The position numbers and the translations under genes were made by a program. Positions 1 to 8,834 of a stretch of DNA of 64,000 bases are shown here, in pieces; the stretch's first letter is position 1; each line of letters starts with the position of its first letter. Under the pieces are notes generated by a model. That model did not search any database. It had not been told where the DNA came from and was given only the letters and a program-made list of their open reading frames with translations. Origin of the DNA: Streptomyces sp. TLI_053 (GTDB lineage Bacteria; Actinomycetota; Actinomycetes; Streptomycetales; Streptomycetaceae); assembly GCF_900105395.1 (NCBI RefSeq), contig NZ_LT629775.1:7467501-7531500 (forward strand), in the 5' to 3' direction.

Positions 1-123
1 GCCCTGCCCGCAGGAATTCCGGCACCGGCTCCGGTTAACCGGCTGTTTTCCCGGAATTGACAGTTCCGCAACCCTGCTCCAATAATCGATTCACGGATGC
101 ACGCCGACGGGGAGAGGCCTGGT

Positions 124-366
124 ATGTCCGACACCAGCACCACGGAAACACTCAGAATTATTTGGGAAGAAGTCCTCGGCACGCCGGTCGACGACCTGGA
201 CGCCGATTTCTTCGATCTCGGCGGGGATTCCCTGCTGGCCCTCGCGATTTCCACCCGGGCCATCGAGTCCGGTCTGGACATGCCCCGGTCGGCGGTGCTG
301 CGCCGCAGCACCCTCCGGCAGCTCGCCGAGGCCGTCGAGGACCCACGACTCTTCGATCGCGCCTGA
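124..366 (+). CDS. free-standing peptidyl carrier protein
   Basis: An 80-residue acyl/peptidyl carrier protein. The phosphopantetheine attachment motif LGGDSLLAL is present near residue 37, with Ser as the attachment site, followed by the usual helix III segment ending in a LRQLAEAV-like stretch. I chose the ATG at 124, which follows GGGGAGAGG, over the ATG at 97, which lacks a convincing ribosome site. It lies 3 bases before the ATP-grasp gene. No adenylation or condensation domain is attached, so it must be served in trans by the adenylation domain at 9745 and the condensation domain at 7486. It probably holds the activated amino acid while it is joined to the phosphonate unit or another residue. 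A phosphopantetheinyl transferase is not seen in the window. Confidence 0.9.
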   Translation: MSDTSTTETLRIIWEEVLGTPVDDLDADFFDLGGDSLLALAISTRAIESGLDMPRSAVLRRSTLRQLAEAVEDPRLFDRA

Positions 367-369
367 GCG

Positions 370-1623
370 ATGGCCATCGTCGTCGTCTACGACCAGGGCT
401 CGGCCTCGCCGCGCGAGGTGATCGCCCTGGGGCGCACGGCTCCGGTACTGGTCGCGCTGGCCGACTCCGACCACGCCCGGCAGGTCGGCCCGCTGTTCGA
501 GGAGAACTGCGCGGGCGTCGTCACGCTGGCCGAAGGTGACGGGGCCGCCGCCGCCCGGCTGCGCGAGTACGGGGCCGCGGGCATCCTGACGTTCAGCGAA
601 CGGATGCTCGCCGACACCGCCCGGCTCGCCGGACTGCTCGGCCTGCCGTTCAACACCCCGGAGACCGTCCGGGTGTTGACCGACAAGGCGGCGCAGCGCC
701 GACGGCTGCGGGAGGCGGGGGTGGACAGTGTGCGCAGCGCGCTGCTCACCGACGCCGAGGGCTGGCGCGCCGCGCTGACCGAGGTGGGCCTGCCCGCCGT
801 GGTCAAGCCGGTCCGCGGGGAGGGCAGCCGGAACACCGTCCTGGTGACGGATCCGGACCGCGGCGCCGCCGTGGTCGAGGAGTTCCTGCGGTCCGAACCG
901 GCGCTGGTGGTCGAGGAGTTCCTGCGGGGCGCGGACTGCGCGCCGTTCGGGGACTACGTGTCGGTGGAGAGTGCCGTCACACCCGCCGGGATCCGCCACT
1001 TCGCCGTCACCGGAAAGCTGCCGCTGGCGCCGCCGTTCCGGGAGTCCGGGCAGTTCTGGCCCTCGCAGCTGGCCCCCGGGCCGGAGGCGGAGGTGGTCGG
1101 GCTGGCCGACCGGGCGCTCCGGGCGCTCGGGGTCACGCACGGTCTGGTGCACACCGAGATCAAGCTGACGGCCGCCGGGCCCCGGCTGATCGAGGTCAAC
1201 GGCCGCCTCGGCGGGGACCAGACCGATCTGGCCGGACGGTCCGTCGGGCTCGATCTGGTCGCGCTGGCCGGTGAGTTGGCGCTCGGACGCGAGCCCGGGC
1301 CGCTCCCGGCCCGTCCGGACCGGGTGCACTTCCAGTACTACACCCCCGGCCCCACCGGGGGCGGCCGGCTGACCCGGGTCGACGGCCAGGCCGCCGTCCG
1401 GGCGCTGCCCGGGGTCGAGTCGTACCGGCTCGCGGTGCGGCCCGGCACCGAGCTGGCCGCCGGGACCTCCACCACCCTGCTCGACATGCTGTGCGGCTCG
1501 GCCGCCGACCACCGGGGCATGACCGCGCTGGTGGAGCAGGCGGTCGCCCTGCTGGCCTACGAGTTCGACGTCGACGGCCGGCCGGTCAGACGCACCGCCC
1601 GGGACCTGCTCGACCACGTCTGA
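370..1623 (+). CDS. ATP-grasp carboxylate-amine (or ester) ligase
   Basis: A 417-residue ATP-grasp enzyme. An N-terminal preATP-grasp fold is followed by the ATP-binding region (VVKPVRGEGSRNT, near residue 143, and VVEEFL further on) and by the metal-ligand segment LIEVNGRLGGD near residue 275, where Glu and Asn should bind Mg. This family activates a carboxylate as an acyl phosphate and joins it to an amine, or occasionally to a hydroxyl. In a phosphonate cluster it would be a good candidate for attaching an amino acid to the phosphonate core or to another amino acid. The gene follows the carrier protein with 3 bases between them. The substrate pair cannot be read from sequence; close homologues should be sought in valinophos-type phosphonate clusters. 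Confidence 0.88.
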   Translation: MAIVVVYDQGSASPREVIALGRTAPVLVALADSDHARQVGPLFEENCAGVVTLAEGDGAAAARLREYGAAGILTFSERMLADTARLAGLLGLPFNTPETVRVLTDKAAQRRRLREAGVDSVRSALLTDAEGWRAALTEVGLPAVVKPVRGEGSRNTVLVTDPDRGAAVVEEFLRSEPALVVEEFLRGADCAPFGDYVSVESAVTPAGIRHFAVTGKLPLAPPFRESGQFWPSQLAPGPEAEVVGLADRALRALGVTHGLVHTEIKLTAAGPRLIEVNGRLGGDQTDLAGRSVGLDLVALAGELALGREPGPLPARPDRVHFQYYTPGPTGGGRLTRVDGQAAVRALPGVESYRLAVRPGTELAAGTSTTLLDMLCGSAADHRGMTALVEQAVALLAYEFDVDGRPVRRTARDLLDHV

Positions 1624-1788
1624 GGCGTCCCGTCCGGGGACGCCCGGTGGGCCGTCGGCGCCGCCCGGACCGCCCGGACTGCCCGGACCGCCGGGTTCGG
1701 AGGGCCGCGGCCCGGCCCCGGTCGCGTCCACCCCCGCGAACCACGCCCCGGACGTGCCCACCTCCGCGAACCACCCCCTGGATGACTC

Positions 1789-3060
1789 ATGCCTACCATC
1801 GGCTCGGCCGCCGCCGGGTTCCTGAGGGAACTCGTCCCGGCGCCCGGGGCCGAGCGCCGCATGGGTGTGCTCACGCTCACCCAGTCGCTCGGCACCGGCC
1901 TCTTCCTGACCTCCAGTGCCATCTTCTTCACCAGGACCGTCGGGCTGTCCGCCGAGAGCGTCTCGGTGGCCATGTCGGCGGCCGGGCTGTGCGGGTTCCT
2001 CGCCACCGTCCCGGGCGGGCGGGTCGCCGACCGGTTCGGCGCGCGCCGGCCGCTGGCGGCCAGTTACGGTCTGCTCGCGGTGCTGTTCGTCGGCTACGCC
2101 TTCGTCGAGGGCGTGCCCGCGTTCACGGCCGTGGCCTGCGCGATAGCGGTGTGCGAGACTGTCGGCAGCCCGCTGCGCGCGGCCCTGACCCACGCCCTGT
2201 TCGGCTCCGCCCGCTCCGCGGGGGTCCGGGCGAGGATGCGCAGCCTGTTCAATCTCGGCTTCACGGCCGGCGCCGGCCTGGCCGGGGCCGCGCTGGCGAC
2301 GGATTCGCGGATCGCCTTCCTGCTCGTGATCGCGGTCAACGTGGCCCTCCAACTGCTGTGTGCCATCATGGCGTTGGGCCTGCGGCCGGACGGACCGGAG
2401 GTGGTCCCGGCCACCGCGGGGCGCTCCTGGGAGGCCTTCCGCGACCGCCGGTTCCTGCTGGCCACCGCGCTCTCCGGGATCCTGGAGCTGTTCCAGCCGG
2501 TGCTCGCGGTGGGCGTACCGCTGTGGATCGTCAACCGCACCAGTGCGCCGGGCGCCCTGGTGGCGGCCCTGACGGTGGTCAACACCGTGCTGGTGGTGCT
2601 GCTCCAGGTCGCCGCGGGCAAGGGCTCGGACACCGTGTCCGGCTCCGGTCGCCTGCTGCTGCGGGCGGGCCTGCTGATGGCGCTGGCCTGCTGCCTGTTC
2701 GCCGGGTCCGGCGCCGCCGACACCCCACTGGCCGTCGTCCTGCTGTTCGCCGGCACGGTCCTGATGACCCTGGGCGAACTCGCGCAGTCCGCCGGCGGCT
2801 GGGGACTGTCCTTCACCCTGCCGCCCGAGGGCCGGATGGGCGAGTACCAGGGCGTGTTCGGGCTCGGCCGGGGGCTCCAGCAGTTCTTCGGGCCCGCGCT
2901 GGTGGTCATGCTGCCGCTCGGCATGGGCGCCGCGGGCTGGCTGCTGCTGGCCGGAGTGTTCGTGATCTGCGGCCTGATCGCCCTGTGGGCCTTCGTCCGG
3001 GACGCCCCGCCGGCCGGCGTGTCCGACGAACCGTCAAATGAACCATCACCCCAGACGTAG
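1789..3060 (+). CDS. MFS exporter of the phosphonate cluster
   Basis: A 423-residue major facilitator protein with about twelve hydrophobic segments. The loop after the second segment carries the family signature (GGRVADRFGARRP, near residue 77). It sits 9 bases before the PEP mutase gene in the same direction, so it is most likely the exporter, and perhaps the self-resistance protein, for the phosphonate product. The 165-base gap to the upstream ligase holds GC-rich short repeats and no gene; a promoter could lie there but none is clear. Import rather than export cannot be excluded from sequence alone. Confidence 0.85.
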   Translation: MPTIGSAAAGFLRELVPAPGAERRMGVLTLTQSLGTGLFLTSSAIFFTRTVGLSAESVSVAMSAAGLCGFLATVPGGRVADRFGARRPLAASYGLLAVLFVGYAFVEGVPAFTAVACAIAVCETVGSPLRAALTHALFGSARSAGVRARMRSLFNLGFTAGAGLAGAALATDSRIAFLLVIAVNVALQLLCAIMALGLRPDGPEVVPATAGRSWEAFRDRRFLLATALSGILELFQPVLAVGVPLWIVNRTSAPGALVAALTVVNTVLVVLLQVAAGKGSDTVSGSGRLLLRAGLLMALACCLFAGSGAADTPLAVVLLFAGTVLMTLGELAQSAGGWGLSFTLPPEGRMGEYQGVFGLGRGLQQFFGPALVVMLPLGMGAAGWLLLAGVFVICGLIALWAFVRDAPPAGVSDEPSNEPSPQT

Positions 3061-3069
3061 GAGCACCAC

Positions 3070-3936
3070 GTGAGTCCCACCCCCCACAGCTACCCCTCGT
3101 TCCGCAGCGTCCTCGCGGAGCACCCGCTGGTCCGGATCGCCGGCGCGCACTCGGCGCTCGGCGGCGTCATCGCCGAGCAGGTCGGCTTCCAGGCCGTCTG
3201 GGCCTCCAGCTTCGAGATCTCCGCCGCCCGCTGCCTGCCCGACGCCAGCCTGCTCAGCATGAGCGAGTACCTGGACGCGGCCGCGCACATCCAGAAGGCG
3301 CTCTCCGTCCCGGTGGTGGCCGACTGCGACACCGGCTTCGGCAACAGCATGAACGTGGCGTACATGGTGGCCGAGTACGAGCAGGCCGGCATCACCGCCG
3401 TGTGCATGGAGGACAAGATCTTCCCGAAGATGAACAGCTTCGCGGCGGCCGACCACAGCCTGCTCGACGTGAACGCCTTCGCCCACAAGATCGAGACGGC
3501 CAAGAAGTCCCAGCGCAGCGAGGACTTCTTCGTCATCGCCCGCACCGAGGCGATGATCAGCGGACTGGGTGTCGACGAGGCGCTCAAGCGCTGCGCGGTC
3601 TACGCCGACGCCGGTGCCGACGCCGTCCTGGTCCACTCCAAGCAGGCCACCAAGGACGAGGTGCTGTCCTTCCTCGACCAGTGGGACGACCGGCTGCCGG
3701 TCGTCGTGGTGCCCACCACCTACCCCGACTGGCACGCCGACGAGGCCCGCGCGGCCGGTGTGTCCGCCGTCATCTACGCCAACCAGGGCCTGCGCGCCAC
3801 CATCACCTCCCTGCGGTCCGCCCTCGGCTCGATCTACGAGACCGGGCACTCGGCCCACCTGGAGGACAGCATCGCCGGGGTCAAGGACGTCTTCGCGCTC
3901 CAGCGCCTGGACCAGTGGCAGGAGTTCACGGCCTGA
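3070..3936 (+). CDS. pepM: phosphoenolpyruvate phosphomutase
   Basis: The first committed enzyme of phosphonate biosynthesis. It rearranges phosphoenolpyruvate to phosphonopyruvate, forming the C-P bond. The 288-residue protein carries the diagnostic mutase signature EDKIFPKMNS (residues about 117-126), which fits EDKxxxxxNS and separates PEP mutase from isocitrate lyase and methylisocitrate lyase relatives. The metal-binding DCDTGFGN segment lies near residue 82. The GTG start at 3070 is preceded by AGGAG. The unfavourable equilibrium must be pulled by the next enzyme. No ordinary short phosphonopyruvate decarboxylase is present, and the dehydrogenase domain at 9745 is the likely pull. This gene marks the whole + strand block to 16.8 kb as a phosphonate cluster. 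Confidence 0.97.
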   Translation: MSPTPHSYPSFRSVLAEHPLVRIAGAHSALGGVIAEQVGFQAVWASSFEISAARCLPDASLLSMSEYLDAAAHIQKALSVPVVADCDTGFGNSMNVAYMVAEYEQAGITAVCMEDKIFPKMNSFAAADHSLLDVNAFAHKIETAKKSQRSEDFFVIARTEAMISGLGVDEALKRCAVYADAGADAVLVHSKQATKDEVLSFLDQWDDRLPVVVVPTTYPDWHADEARAAGVSAVIYANQGLRATITSLRSALGSIYETGHSAHLEDSIAGVKDVFALQRLDQWQEFTA

Positions 3937-3986
3937 CCGCCGGGACCACCTCGACCACGACCCCGACCCACCGAAAGGATCAAGAC

Positions 3987-4808
3987 TTGTCGTCGCAAGA
4001 CGTGGCGCTGGTGCGCCGTCGGGCGGCACGGGCCCGAGCACTCGCGCTGACCACGGTCAGCACCGCCGGGACCGGCCACATCGGGGCGGACCTCTCCGCC
4101 ATGGACATCCTCTGCGCGCTCCACTTCGGCGTGCTGCGCGGCGGCCCGGACGACCCGGACCGCGACCGCTTCATCCTCAGCAAGGCCCACGCCTCGGCCG
4201 CCATGTACAGCGTGCTCGCGCTCCGGGGCATCCTGCCCGAGGAGGAGCTGGCGACCTACGGCGCGGCGGACTCGCGGCTGAGCACGGTGGTCTCCACCCG
4301 CGTGCCGGGCATCGAGTTCAACACCGGCTCGCTCGGCCACGGCCTCTCGCTCGGCGTGGGCGCGGCCCTCGCCGCCCGGGTCCAGGGCTCCGGCCGCCGG
4401 ACCTTCGTGCTCACCGGCGACGGCGAGCTCCAGGAGGGCAGCAACTGGGAGGCCGCGATGCTGGCGGCGTCGCGGGGGCTGGAGAACCTGGTCGTGATCG
4501 TCGACCGCAACCTCGCCCAGAAGGGCGCCAGCACCGAGGACATCAACGCCCTGGAGCCGCTGGACGAGAAGTGGCGCTCCTTCGGCTGGGCCGTGCGCGT
4601 CGTCGACGGCCACGACGTCGAGGAACTGCTGACCGTGCTCGGCGGCGCGCCGCTCGAGCCGGGCCGGCCGACCTGCCTGATCGCCTCCACGGTCAAGGGC
4701 AAGGGCGTCTCCTTCATGGAGCGCAACCTCGAATGGCACAGCCGCCGACTGACCCCCGACCTTCTCGACCAGGCACTCCGGGAGCTTGAGCATGGCACCG
4801 ACGACTGA
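3987..4808 (+). CDS. split transketolase-like ketotransferase, N-terminal (TPP-binding) subunit
   Basis: A 273-residue protein matching the N-terminal third of transketolase. The thiamine diphosphate motif begins GDGELQEGSNWEAAM (near residue 143) and ends about 25 residues later in VIVDRN. The HIGADLSAMD and GSLGHGLSLGVG segments are also typical. The start is taken as TTG at 3987 because GAAAGGA lies 7 bases upstream and no ATG or GTG in frame fits the alignment. The partner subunit follows with a 17-base overlap. Together they resemble the heterodimeric TPP-dependent ketotransferase of phosphonothrixin biosynthesis, which works with an acetolactate synthase to attach a two-carbon acetyl unit to 3-hydroxy-2-oxopropylphosphonate. 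That assignment comes from memory of the published pathway plus gene context. Confidence 0.88.
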   Translation: MSSQDVALVRRRAARARALALTTVSTAGTGHIGADLSAMDILCALHFGVLRGGPDDPDRDRFILSKAHASAAMYSVLALRGILPEEELATYGAADSRLSTVVSTRVPGIEFNTGSLGHGLSLGVGAALAARVQGSGRRTFVLTGDGELQEGSNWEAAMLAASRGLENLVVIVDRNLAQKGASTEDINALEPLDEKWRSFGWAVRVVDGHDVEELLTVLGGAPLEPGRPTCLIASTVKGKGVSFMERNLEWHSRRLTPDLLDQALRELEHGTDD

Positions 4809-5724
4809 CTGCGCCGCCGCCTTCTCGGCGGCCCTGCTCGACATGGCCCGCGCCGACGAGCGGATCTGCATCGTCAACAACGACTCGGCCGAGACCCACT
4901 CGGCGCTCGGCTTCCAGGCCGAGCTGCCCGACCGCTTCGTCGACGTCGGCATCGCCGAGCAGAACCTGGTCGGCGTGTCGATCGGCCTGGCCAACGCGGG
5001 CCTGCGCCCGTTCGTCTACTCGGCCTCCTGCTTCCTGACCGCCCGGGCGCTGGAGCAGATCAAGAACGCCGCCTACACCAACGCCAACGTGGTGTTCTGC
5101 GGCTTCGTCAGCGGCCTCGCCTACGGCGCGCTCGGCGGCACCCACCACGCCGTCGAGGACCTCGCCTGGATGCGGTCGATCCCGCGGATGACCGTCCTGG
5201 CGCCGGCCACCCCGAACGACACCGTGGCCGCCCTGCGCGAGGCGATGACCATCGAGGGTCCGGTCTACATCCGGATCGTCAGCAAGCTGGACACGCCCGA
5301 GCTGTTCCCGGCCGACCACACCTTCGCGTCCGGCGGCTCGGTGCAGCTGAGCGAGGGCGAGGACGTCACCCTGGTCGGCACCGGCCTGCTCACCACCCGC
5401 CTGGTGGAGGCGGCCGAGCTGCTGAAGGCCGACGGCATCCGGGCCGGCGTGCTGCACCTGGGCTCGGTCCGGCCGATCGACGCGGAGGCGATCGGACGGG
5501 CCGCGCGCCGGAGCGGACGCCTGGTGGTCGCGGAGGACCACGTGCTCAACGGCGGCCTCGGCGGCGCGGTCGCCGAGACCGTCGTCCGCACCCACCCGGT
5601 GCCCGTGCTGCAGCTCGGCGTGCCGAACGAGTACGCACCGATCGGCCCCGCCGAGTTCCTCTACGAGCACTACGGCCTGACGGCGCAGGGCGTGGCGAAG
5701 CGGGTGGCGCAGTGGCTGGCATGA
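4792..5724 (+). CDS. split transketolase-like ketotransferase, C-terminal subunit
   Basis: A 310-residue protein matching the pyrimidine-binding and C-terminal domains of transketolase and 1-deoxyxylulose-5-phosphate synthase. The catalytic Glu segment FVDVGIAEQNLVGVSIGLA (near residue 45) should activate the cofactor, and GGTHHAVEDLAWMRSIP follows near residue 113. I chose the ATG at 4792, which follows GGGAG, over the TTG two codons earlier. It overlaps the preceding subunit gene by 17 bases and the acetolactate-synthase-like gene by 4 (ATGA), so the three proteins are probably translated together. This matches the report that the ketotransferase heterodimer and acetolactate synthase act jointly in phosphonothrixin formation. 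Confidence 0.88.
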   Translation: MAPTTDCAAAFSAALLDMARADERICIVNNDSAETHSALGFQAELPDRFVDVGIAEQNLVGVSIGLANAGLRPFVYSASCFLTARALEQIKNAAYTNANVVFCGFVSGLAYGALGGTHHAVEDLAWMRSIPRMTVLAPATPNDTVAALREAMTIEGPVYIRIVSKLDTPELFPADHTFASGGSVQLSEGEDVTLVGTGLLTTRLVEAAELLKADGIRAGVLHLGSVRPIDAEAIGRAARRSGRLVVAEDHVLNGGLGGAVAETVVRTHPVPVLQLGVPNEYAPIGPAEFLYEHYGLTAQGVAKRVAQWLA

Positions 5725-7493
5725 CCGTCACCGTGGCCGACTACACGGCCGCCTACCTGCACGGGCTGGGCGTGCACACCTGCTACAGCCTCTCCGGCAC
5801 CGGCTCCATCCACCTCGACCAGGCCTTCAGCCAGCGGCCCGGCCTGGTCACCATCTGCGCCCGGCACGAGACCGCGGCGGCGCTGATGGCCACCGGCGCG
5901 GCCAAGCTGACCGGCGAGCTCGGGGTGGCGCTGGTGACCAGCGGCCCGGGCGCCGTCAACGCGCTGGCCGGACTGGTCGACGCGTACGCCGACGGCGTGC
6001 CCGTGCTGGTGGTCTCCGGCCAGGTCGAGACCCGGCACATGGAGGAGGGCGTCCGCTCCTTCGGCGTCCAGGGCTTCGGCGTGGTGCACAGCGCCCGCAG
6101 CATGACCAAGTACTCCGCGGTGGTGGAGCGCCCCGGCGACATCCGCCGCCACCTGGACGAGGCCGTCCGGCACGCCCTGGAGGGCCGCCCGGGCCCGGTC
6201 TGGCTGGACATCCCGCTGGACGTCCAGGCCGCGCTGGTCGACCCGGACGCCCTGGAGGGGGCCGAGCCGCCCGCCGCCGAACCGCGCGGCTCCGGCGCCC
6301 GGCAGACCGCCCGGCAGCTGATGACCATGCTGCGCTCCGCCGAGCGCCCGCTGATCGTCGCCGGCCAGGGCGTCCGGCAGGCCGACGCCGTGCAGGCGTT
6401 CCAGGCCATGGTGGCGAAGCTGCGGATCCCGGTGGTCACCTCCCGGCTGGGCACCGACCTGCTGCCCTACGACTCGGAGTTCTGCTTCGGTCAGGGCGGC
6501 ATCCGCGGCCGGCTCTACCCGGGGCTGATCATGGGCCGCTCGGACCTGGTGATCTCGCTCGGCTCCAGCTTGTCCACCGCCTTCGTCGGCGAGGACGCGG
6601 ACGCCTTCGACCCGGACGCCACCGTCGTCGCGGTCGACATCGACCCGTCGCAGCTGACCAAGAAGGGCGTCCGGGTGGACTTCCCGGTCTGCATGGACGT
6701 CGGCCGGCTGGTCGAGGCGCTCCAGGAGGAGGCGGCCGAACCCGCCGCCCCCGCCCACGAGGCCTGGCTCGCCGAGTGCGCCGCGCTCAAGGCCGCCCAC
6801 CCCACCGTCGGCGAGCAGCGGCCGGACGGCCCGATCAACTCCTACCGGTTCGTCGACCGGCTGGAGGCGCAGACCGGCCCCGGCCACGTCTTCGTGGTCG
6901 ACACCGGCAGCGCCTACTACGTGACCGGCCAGACCCTGGAGTTCACCGCCTCCCAGCGGGAGATCACCTCGGCCGCCTTCCTCAACATGGGCGCGGCCGT
7001 GCCGATGGCGGTCGGCGCGGCCTTCGCCCGGCCGGACGCCCAGGTGCTGGTGATCGTCGGCGACGGCGCGATCGAGCTCAACATCCAGGAGCTCGCCACC
7101 ATCAGCCAGTACGGGCTCGGCATCAAGGTGTTCGTGCTGAACAACGGCGGCTACGCCTCGATCCGGGAGTCCCAGGCCGCGCTGGTCGGGGGACCGGAGC
7201 TGGAGGAGCCCGAGACCCTCGACTTCTCCGCCGTCGCGACCGCGTTCCGGCTGCCGTACCGCACGCTGCAGCACACCGGCACGCTCGACGCCGACATCGC
7301 CGCCGTGCTGGCCGAGGACGGGCCGGCCCTGGTCGAGGTGGTCTGCGACCCGGCGCAGCTGCTGCTGCGTCCGCTGCGGGCCGACGGCGGGCGCCGCGCC
7401 CACGACGGCGCCTCGATGGTCCGGGCCGGCGGGCCGGACGACCTCCCGGCGCTCACCGACCTGGTCCGGGAGCGGGAGCTGAACCATGCGTGA
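5721..7493 (+). CDS. acetolactate synthase-like TPP enzyme
   Basis: A 590-residue three-domain thiamine diphosphate enzyme of the acetolactate synthase/benzaldehyde lyase class. It has the catalytic Glu in ICARHETAAALMATGAAK (near residue 50), a central Rossmann-like domain, and the cofactor motif GDGAIELNIQEL ending in VFVLNNGG (residues about 450-478). Ordinary phosphonopyruvate decarboxylases are about 380 residues, so this is not the usual one. Valine biosynthesis is unlikely because no small subunit, ilvC or ilvD is near. In phosphonothrixin biosynthesis an acetolactate synthase supplies or transfers the acetyl group from pyruvate, and I assign the same role here. The start is ATG 5721 from the ATGA overlap; GTG at 5712 is an alternative. 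Confidence 0.88.
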   Translation: MTVTVADYTAAYLHGLGVHTCYSLSGTGSIHLDQAFSQRPGLVTICARHETAAALMATGAAKLTGELGVALVTSGPGAVNALAGLVDAYADGVPVLVVSGQVETRHMEEGVRSFGVQGFGVVHSARSMTKYSAVVERPGDIRRHLDEAVRHALEGRPGPVWLDIPLDVQAALVDPDALEGAEPPAAEPRGSGARQTARQLMTMLRSAERPLIVAGQGVRQADAVQAFQAMVAKLRIPVVTSRLGTDLLPYDSEFCFGQGGIRGRLYPGLIMGRSDLVISLGSSLSTAFVGEDADAFDPDATVVAVDIDPSQLTKKGVRVDFPVCMDVGRLVEALQEEAAEPAAPAHEAWLAECAALKAAHPTVGEQRPDGPINSYRFVDRLEAQTGPGHVFVVDTGSAYYVTGQTLEFTASQREITSAAFLNMGAAVPMAVGAAFARPDAQVLVIVGDGAIELNIQELATISQYGLGIKVFVLNNGGYASIRESQAALVGGPELEEPETLDFSAVATAFRLPYRTLQHTGTLDADIAAVLAEDGPALVEVVCDPAQLLLRPLRADGGRRAHDGASMVRAGGPDDLPALTDLVRERELNHA

Positions 7494-8790
7494 GACCCTG
7501 CGGGCCTCCTGGAACCACCGGCACCGGCTCGGCCAGACCCGGGAGGACGCCGGGCGGGGCGTCTTCAACCCGCACCACAGCACCCTGCCGCTGGTCCTGC
7601 ACGGCACGCTCGACGTGGCCGCGCTGAACCGCGCCTGGCACGCCGTGCAGCGCCGGCACCCGGCCCTGCTCAGCGGCTTCGACACCGACCGGGCGCTGTG
7701 GCACGTCGGCGCCGCCGAGCCGCAGGACGTCCGGCGGCTGCCCGCCGGGGCGGACGAGCAGGCCGACCGGACCGCCGTCCGGGACGCCGTGATCGAGCCC
7801 TTCGACCTGGAGAACGGGCCGGTCGCGCGGCTGGTGGTGCTCCCGCGCTCGCCGCAGGAGACGTACTTCGCGCTCGTCACCGAGCACATGGTGAGCGACG
7901 GCTGGTCGCTGAACGCCCTGATCCGGGACCTCGCCGTGCTCTACGGGCAGGAGGTGGGCGCGGCGGTGCCGCCGCTGCCGCCGGTCGAACTCCCCTTCCA
8001 GGAGTTCGTCCGCCGGCAGAACCTCGCCGTCGACTCGCCGGCCGGGCGCGCCGCGCTCGCCCGGCTGGCCGCCCGGCTGGACGGCGTCGGCGCGATCCCG
8101 GCCATGCCGGTCGAGGGGTTCAGCGGCGCGACCGGCATCCGGTACGAGGAGAACGAGGACTTCGTCCGCCGTCTGCCGGGCGAGCTGTGCCGCGACCTCG
8201 CCGCGGTGGCCCGCCCGCTGCGGATGACCGCGCTGAACCTCATGCACGCCGCGCTCCACCGGGCGCTGTACGAGCGCTCGGGCCGCCCGGTGGTCGCCAC
8301 CACGCTGTCCACCGCCAACCGGGAGCTGCCCGGACTCACCCACGCCGTGGGCTGGTTCGCCAGCAAGACGGTGCTGGCCAGCGAGCCCGGCCGGCACCCC
8401 GACCCGGTGGAGTACCTGCGGCACTTCCGCGAGCGGATCCTGGTCACCCTGGACGACAGCGACCTGCCGTGGCCCGCCCTGATCGGCCTGATGGACCCGT
8501 CGGCACTCGGCCGGCAGGCCACCGTCCCGTACGTCACCTTCAACGCCCGGCCGCTCGGCATGCGCCGCAGCGTCGGCGAGATCGAGATCCCCGGTGTGCG
8601 GACCGAGCCGCTGCGGATCTCCAACGGCTGGCACGACGCCGCGATCGCGACCTTCTGGGACGAGGACGAGGACGGCGTCACCGTGAACGTCATGTTCAAG
8701 ACCGACTGGTACACCGCCCCCGACGTCCTGGCCCTGTGGGACGCGGTGGAGGCCCGGCTGTACGAGTGGGCCGAGGAACTGCGCCCGTGA
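7486..8790 (+). CDS. free-standing NRPS condensation domain
   Basis: A 434-residue condensation-superfamily protein. The core motif reads EHMVSDGWSLN (near residue 132). The second His and the DG of the HHxxxDG motif are kept, while the first His is Glu, which many active domains tolerate. The family joins a carrier-bound acyl group to an amine or hydroxyl. Alone in this cluster, it would act on the free carrier protein at 124 and release an aminoacyl amide or ester, possibly with the phosphonate as acceptor, since the predicted phosphonothrixin-like core offers hydroxyls but no amine. It overlaps the upstream gene by 8 bases. The C-terminal half lacks a fused adenylation domain. Confidence 0.87.
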   Translation: MRETLRASWNHRHRLGQTREDAGRGVFNPHHSTLPLVLHGTLDVAALNRAWHAVQRRHPALLSGFDTDRALWHVGAAEPQDVRRLPAGADEQADRTAVRDAVIEPFDLENGPVARLVVLPRSPQETYFALVTEHMVSDGWSLNALIRDLAVLYGQEVGAAVPPLPPVELPFQEFVRRQNLAVDSPAGRAALARLAARLDGVGAIPAMPVEGFSGATGIRYEENEDFVRRLPGELCRDLAAVARPLRMTALNLMHAALHRALYERSGRPVVATTLSTANRELPGLTHAVGWFASKTVLASEPGRHPDPVEYLRHFRERILVTLDDSDLPWPALIGLMDPSALGRQATVPYVTFNARPLGMRRSVGEIEIPGVRTEPLRISNGWHDAAIATFWDEDEDGVTVNVMFKTDWYTAPDVLALWDAVEARLYEWAEELRP

Positions 8791-8834
8791 CCGGCGCGCC
8801 CGCACCCACCGACCCGTCGACGAGGGAGAACACC

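Noticed and set aside
97..123. Earlier ATG start of the first carrier protein
   Set aside because: No ribosome site before 97, while 124 is preceded by a purine-rich GGGGAGAGG.
91..2352. 753-codon frame on the - strand opposite the carrier, ligase and MFS genes
   Set aside because: Its residues are the Gly/Arg/Pro/Gln-rich mix expected from the antisense of high-GC genes; no motif, and the + strand genes are certain.
3987..7493. Transketolase and acetolactate synthase as primary metabolism genes
   Set aside because: The transketolase is split and the synthase lacks a small subunit and ilvC; both overlap in a pepM cluster.
5721..7493. Ordinary phosphonopyruvate decarboxylase
   Set aside because: It is about 200 residues too long and has the full three-domain acetolactate-synthase layout.
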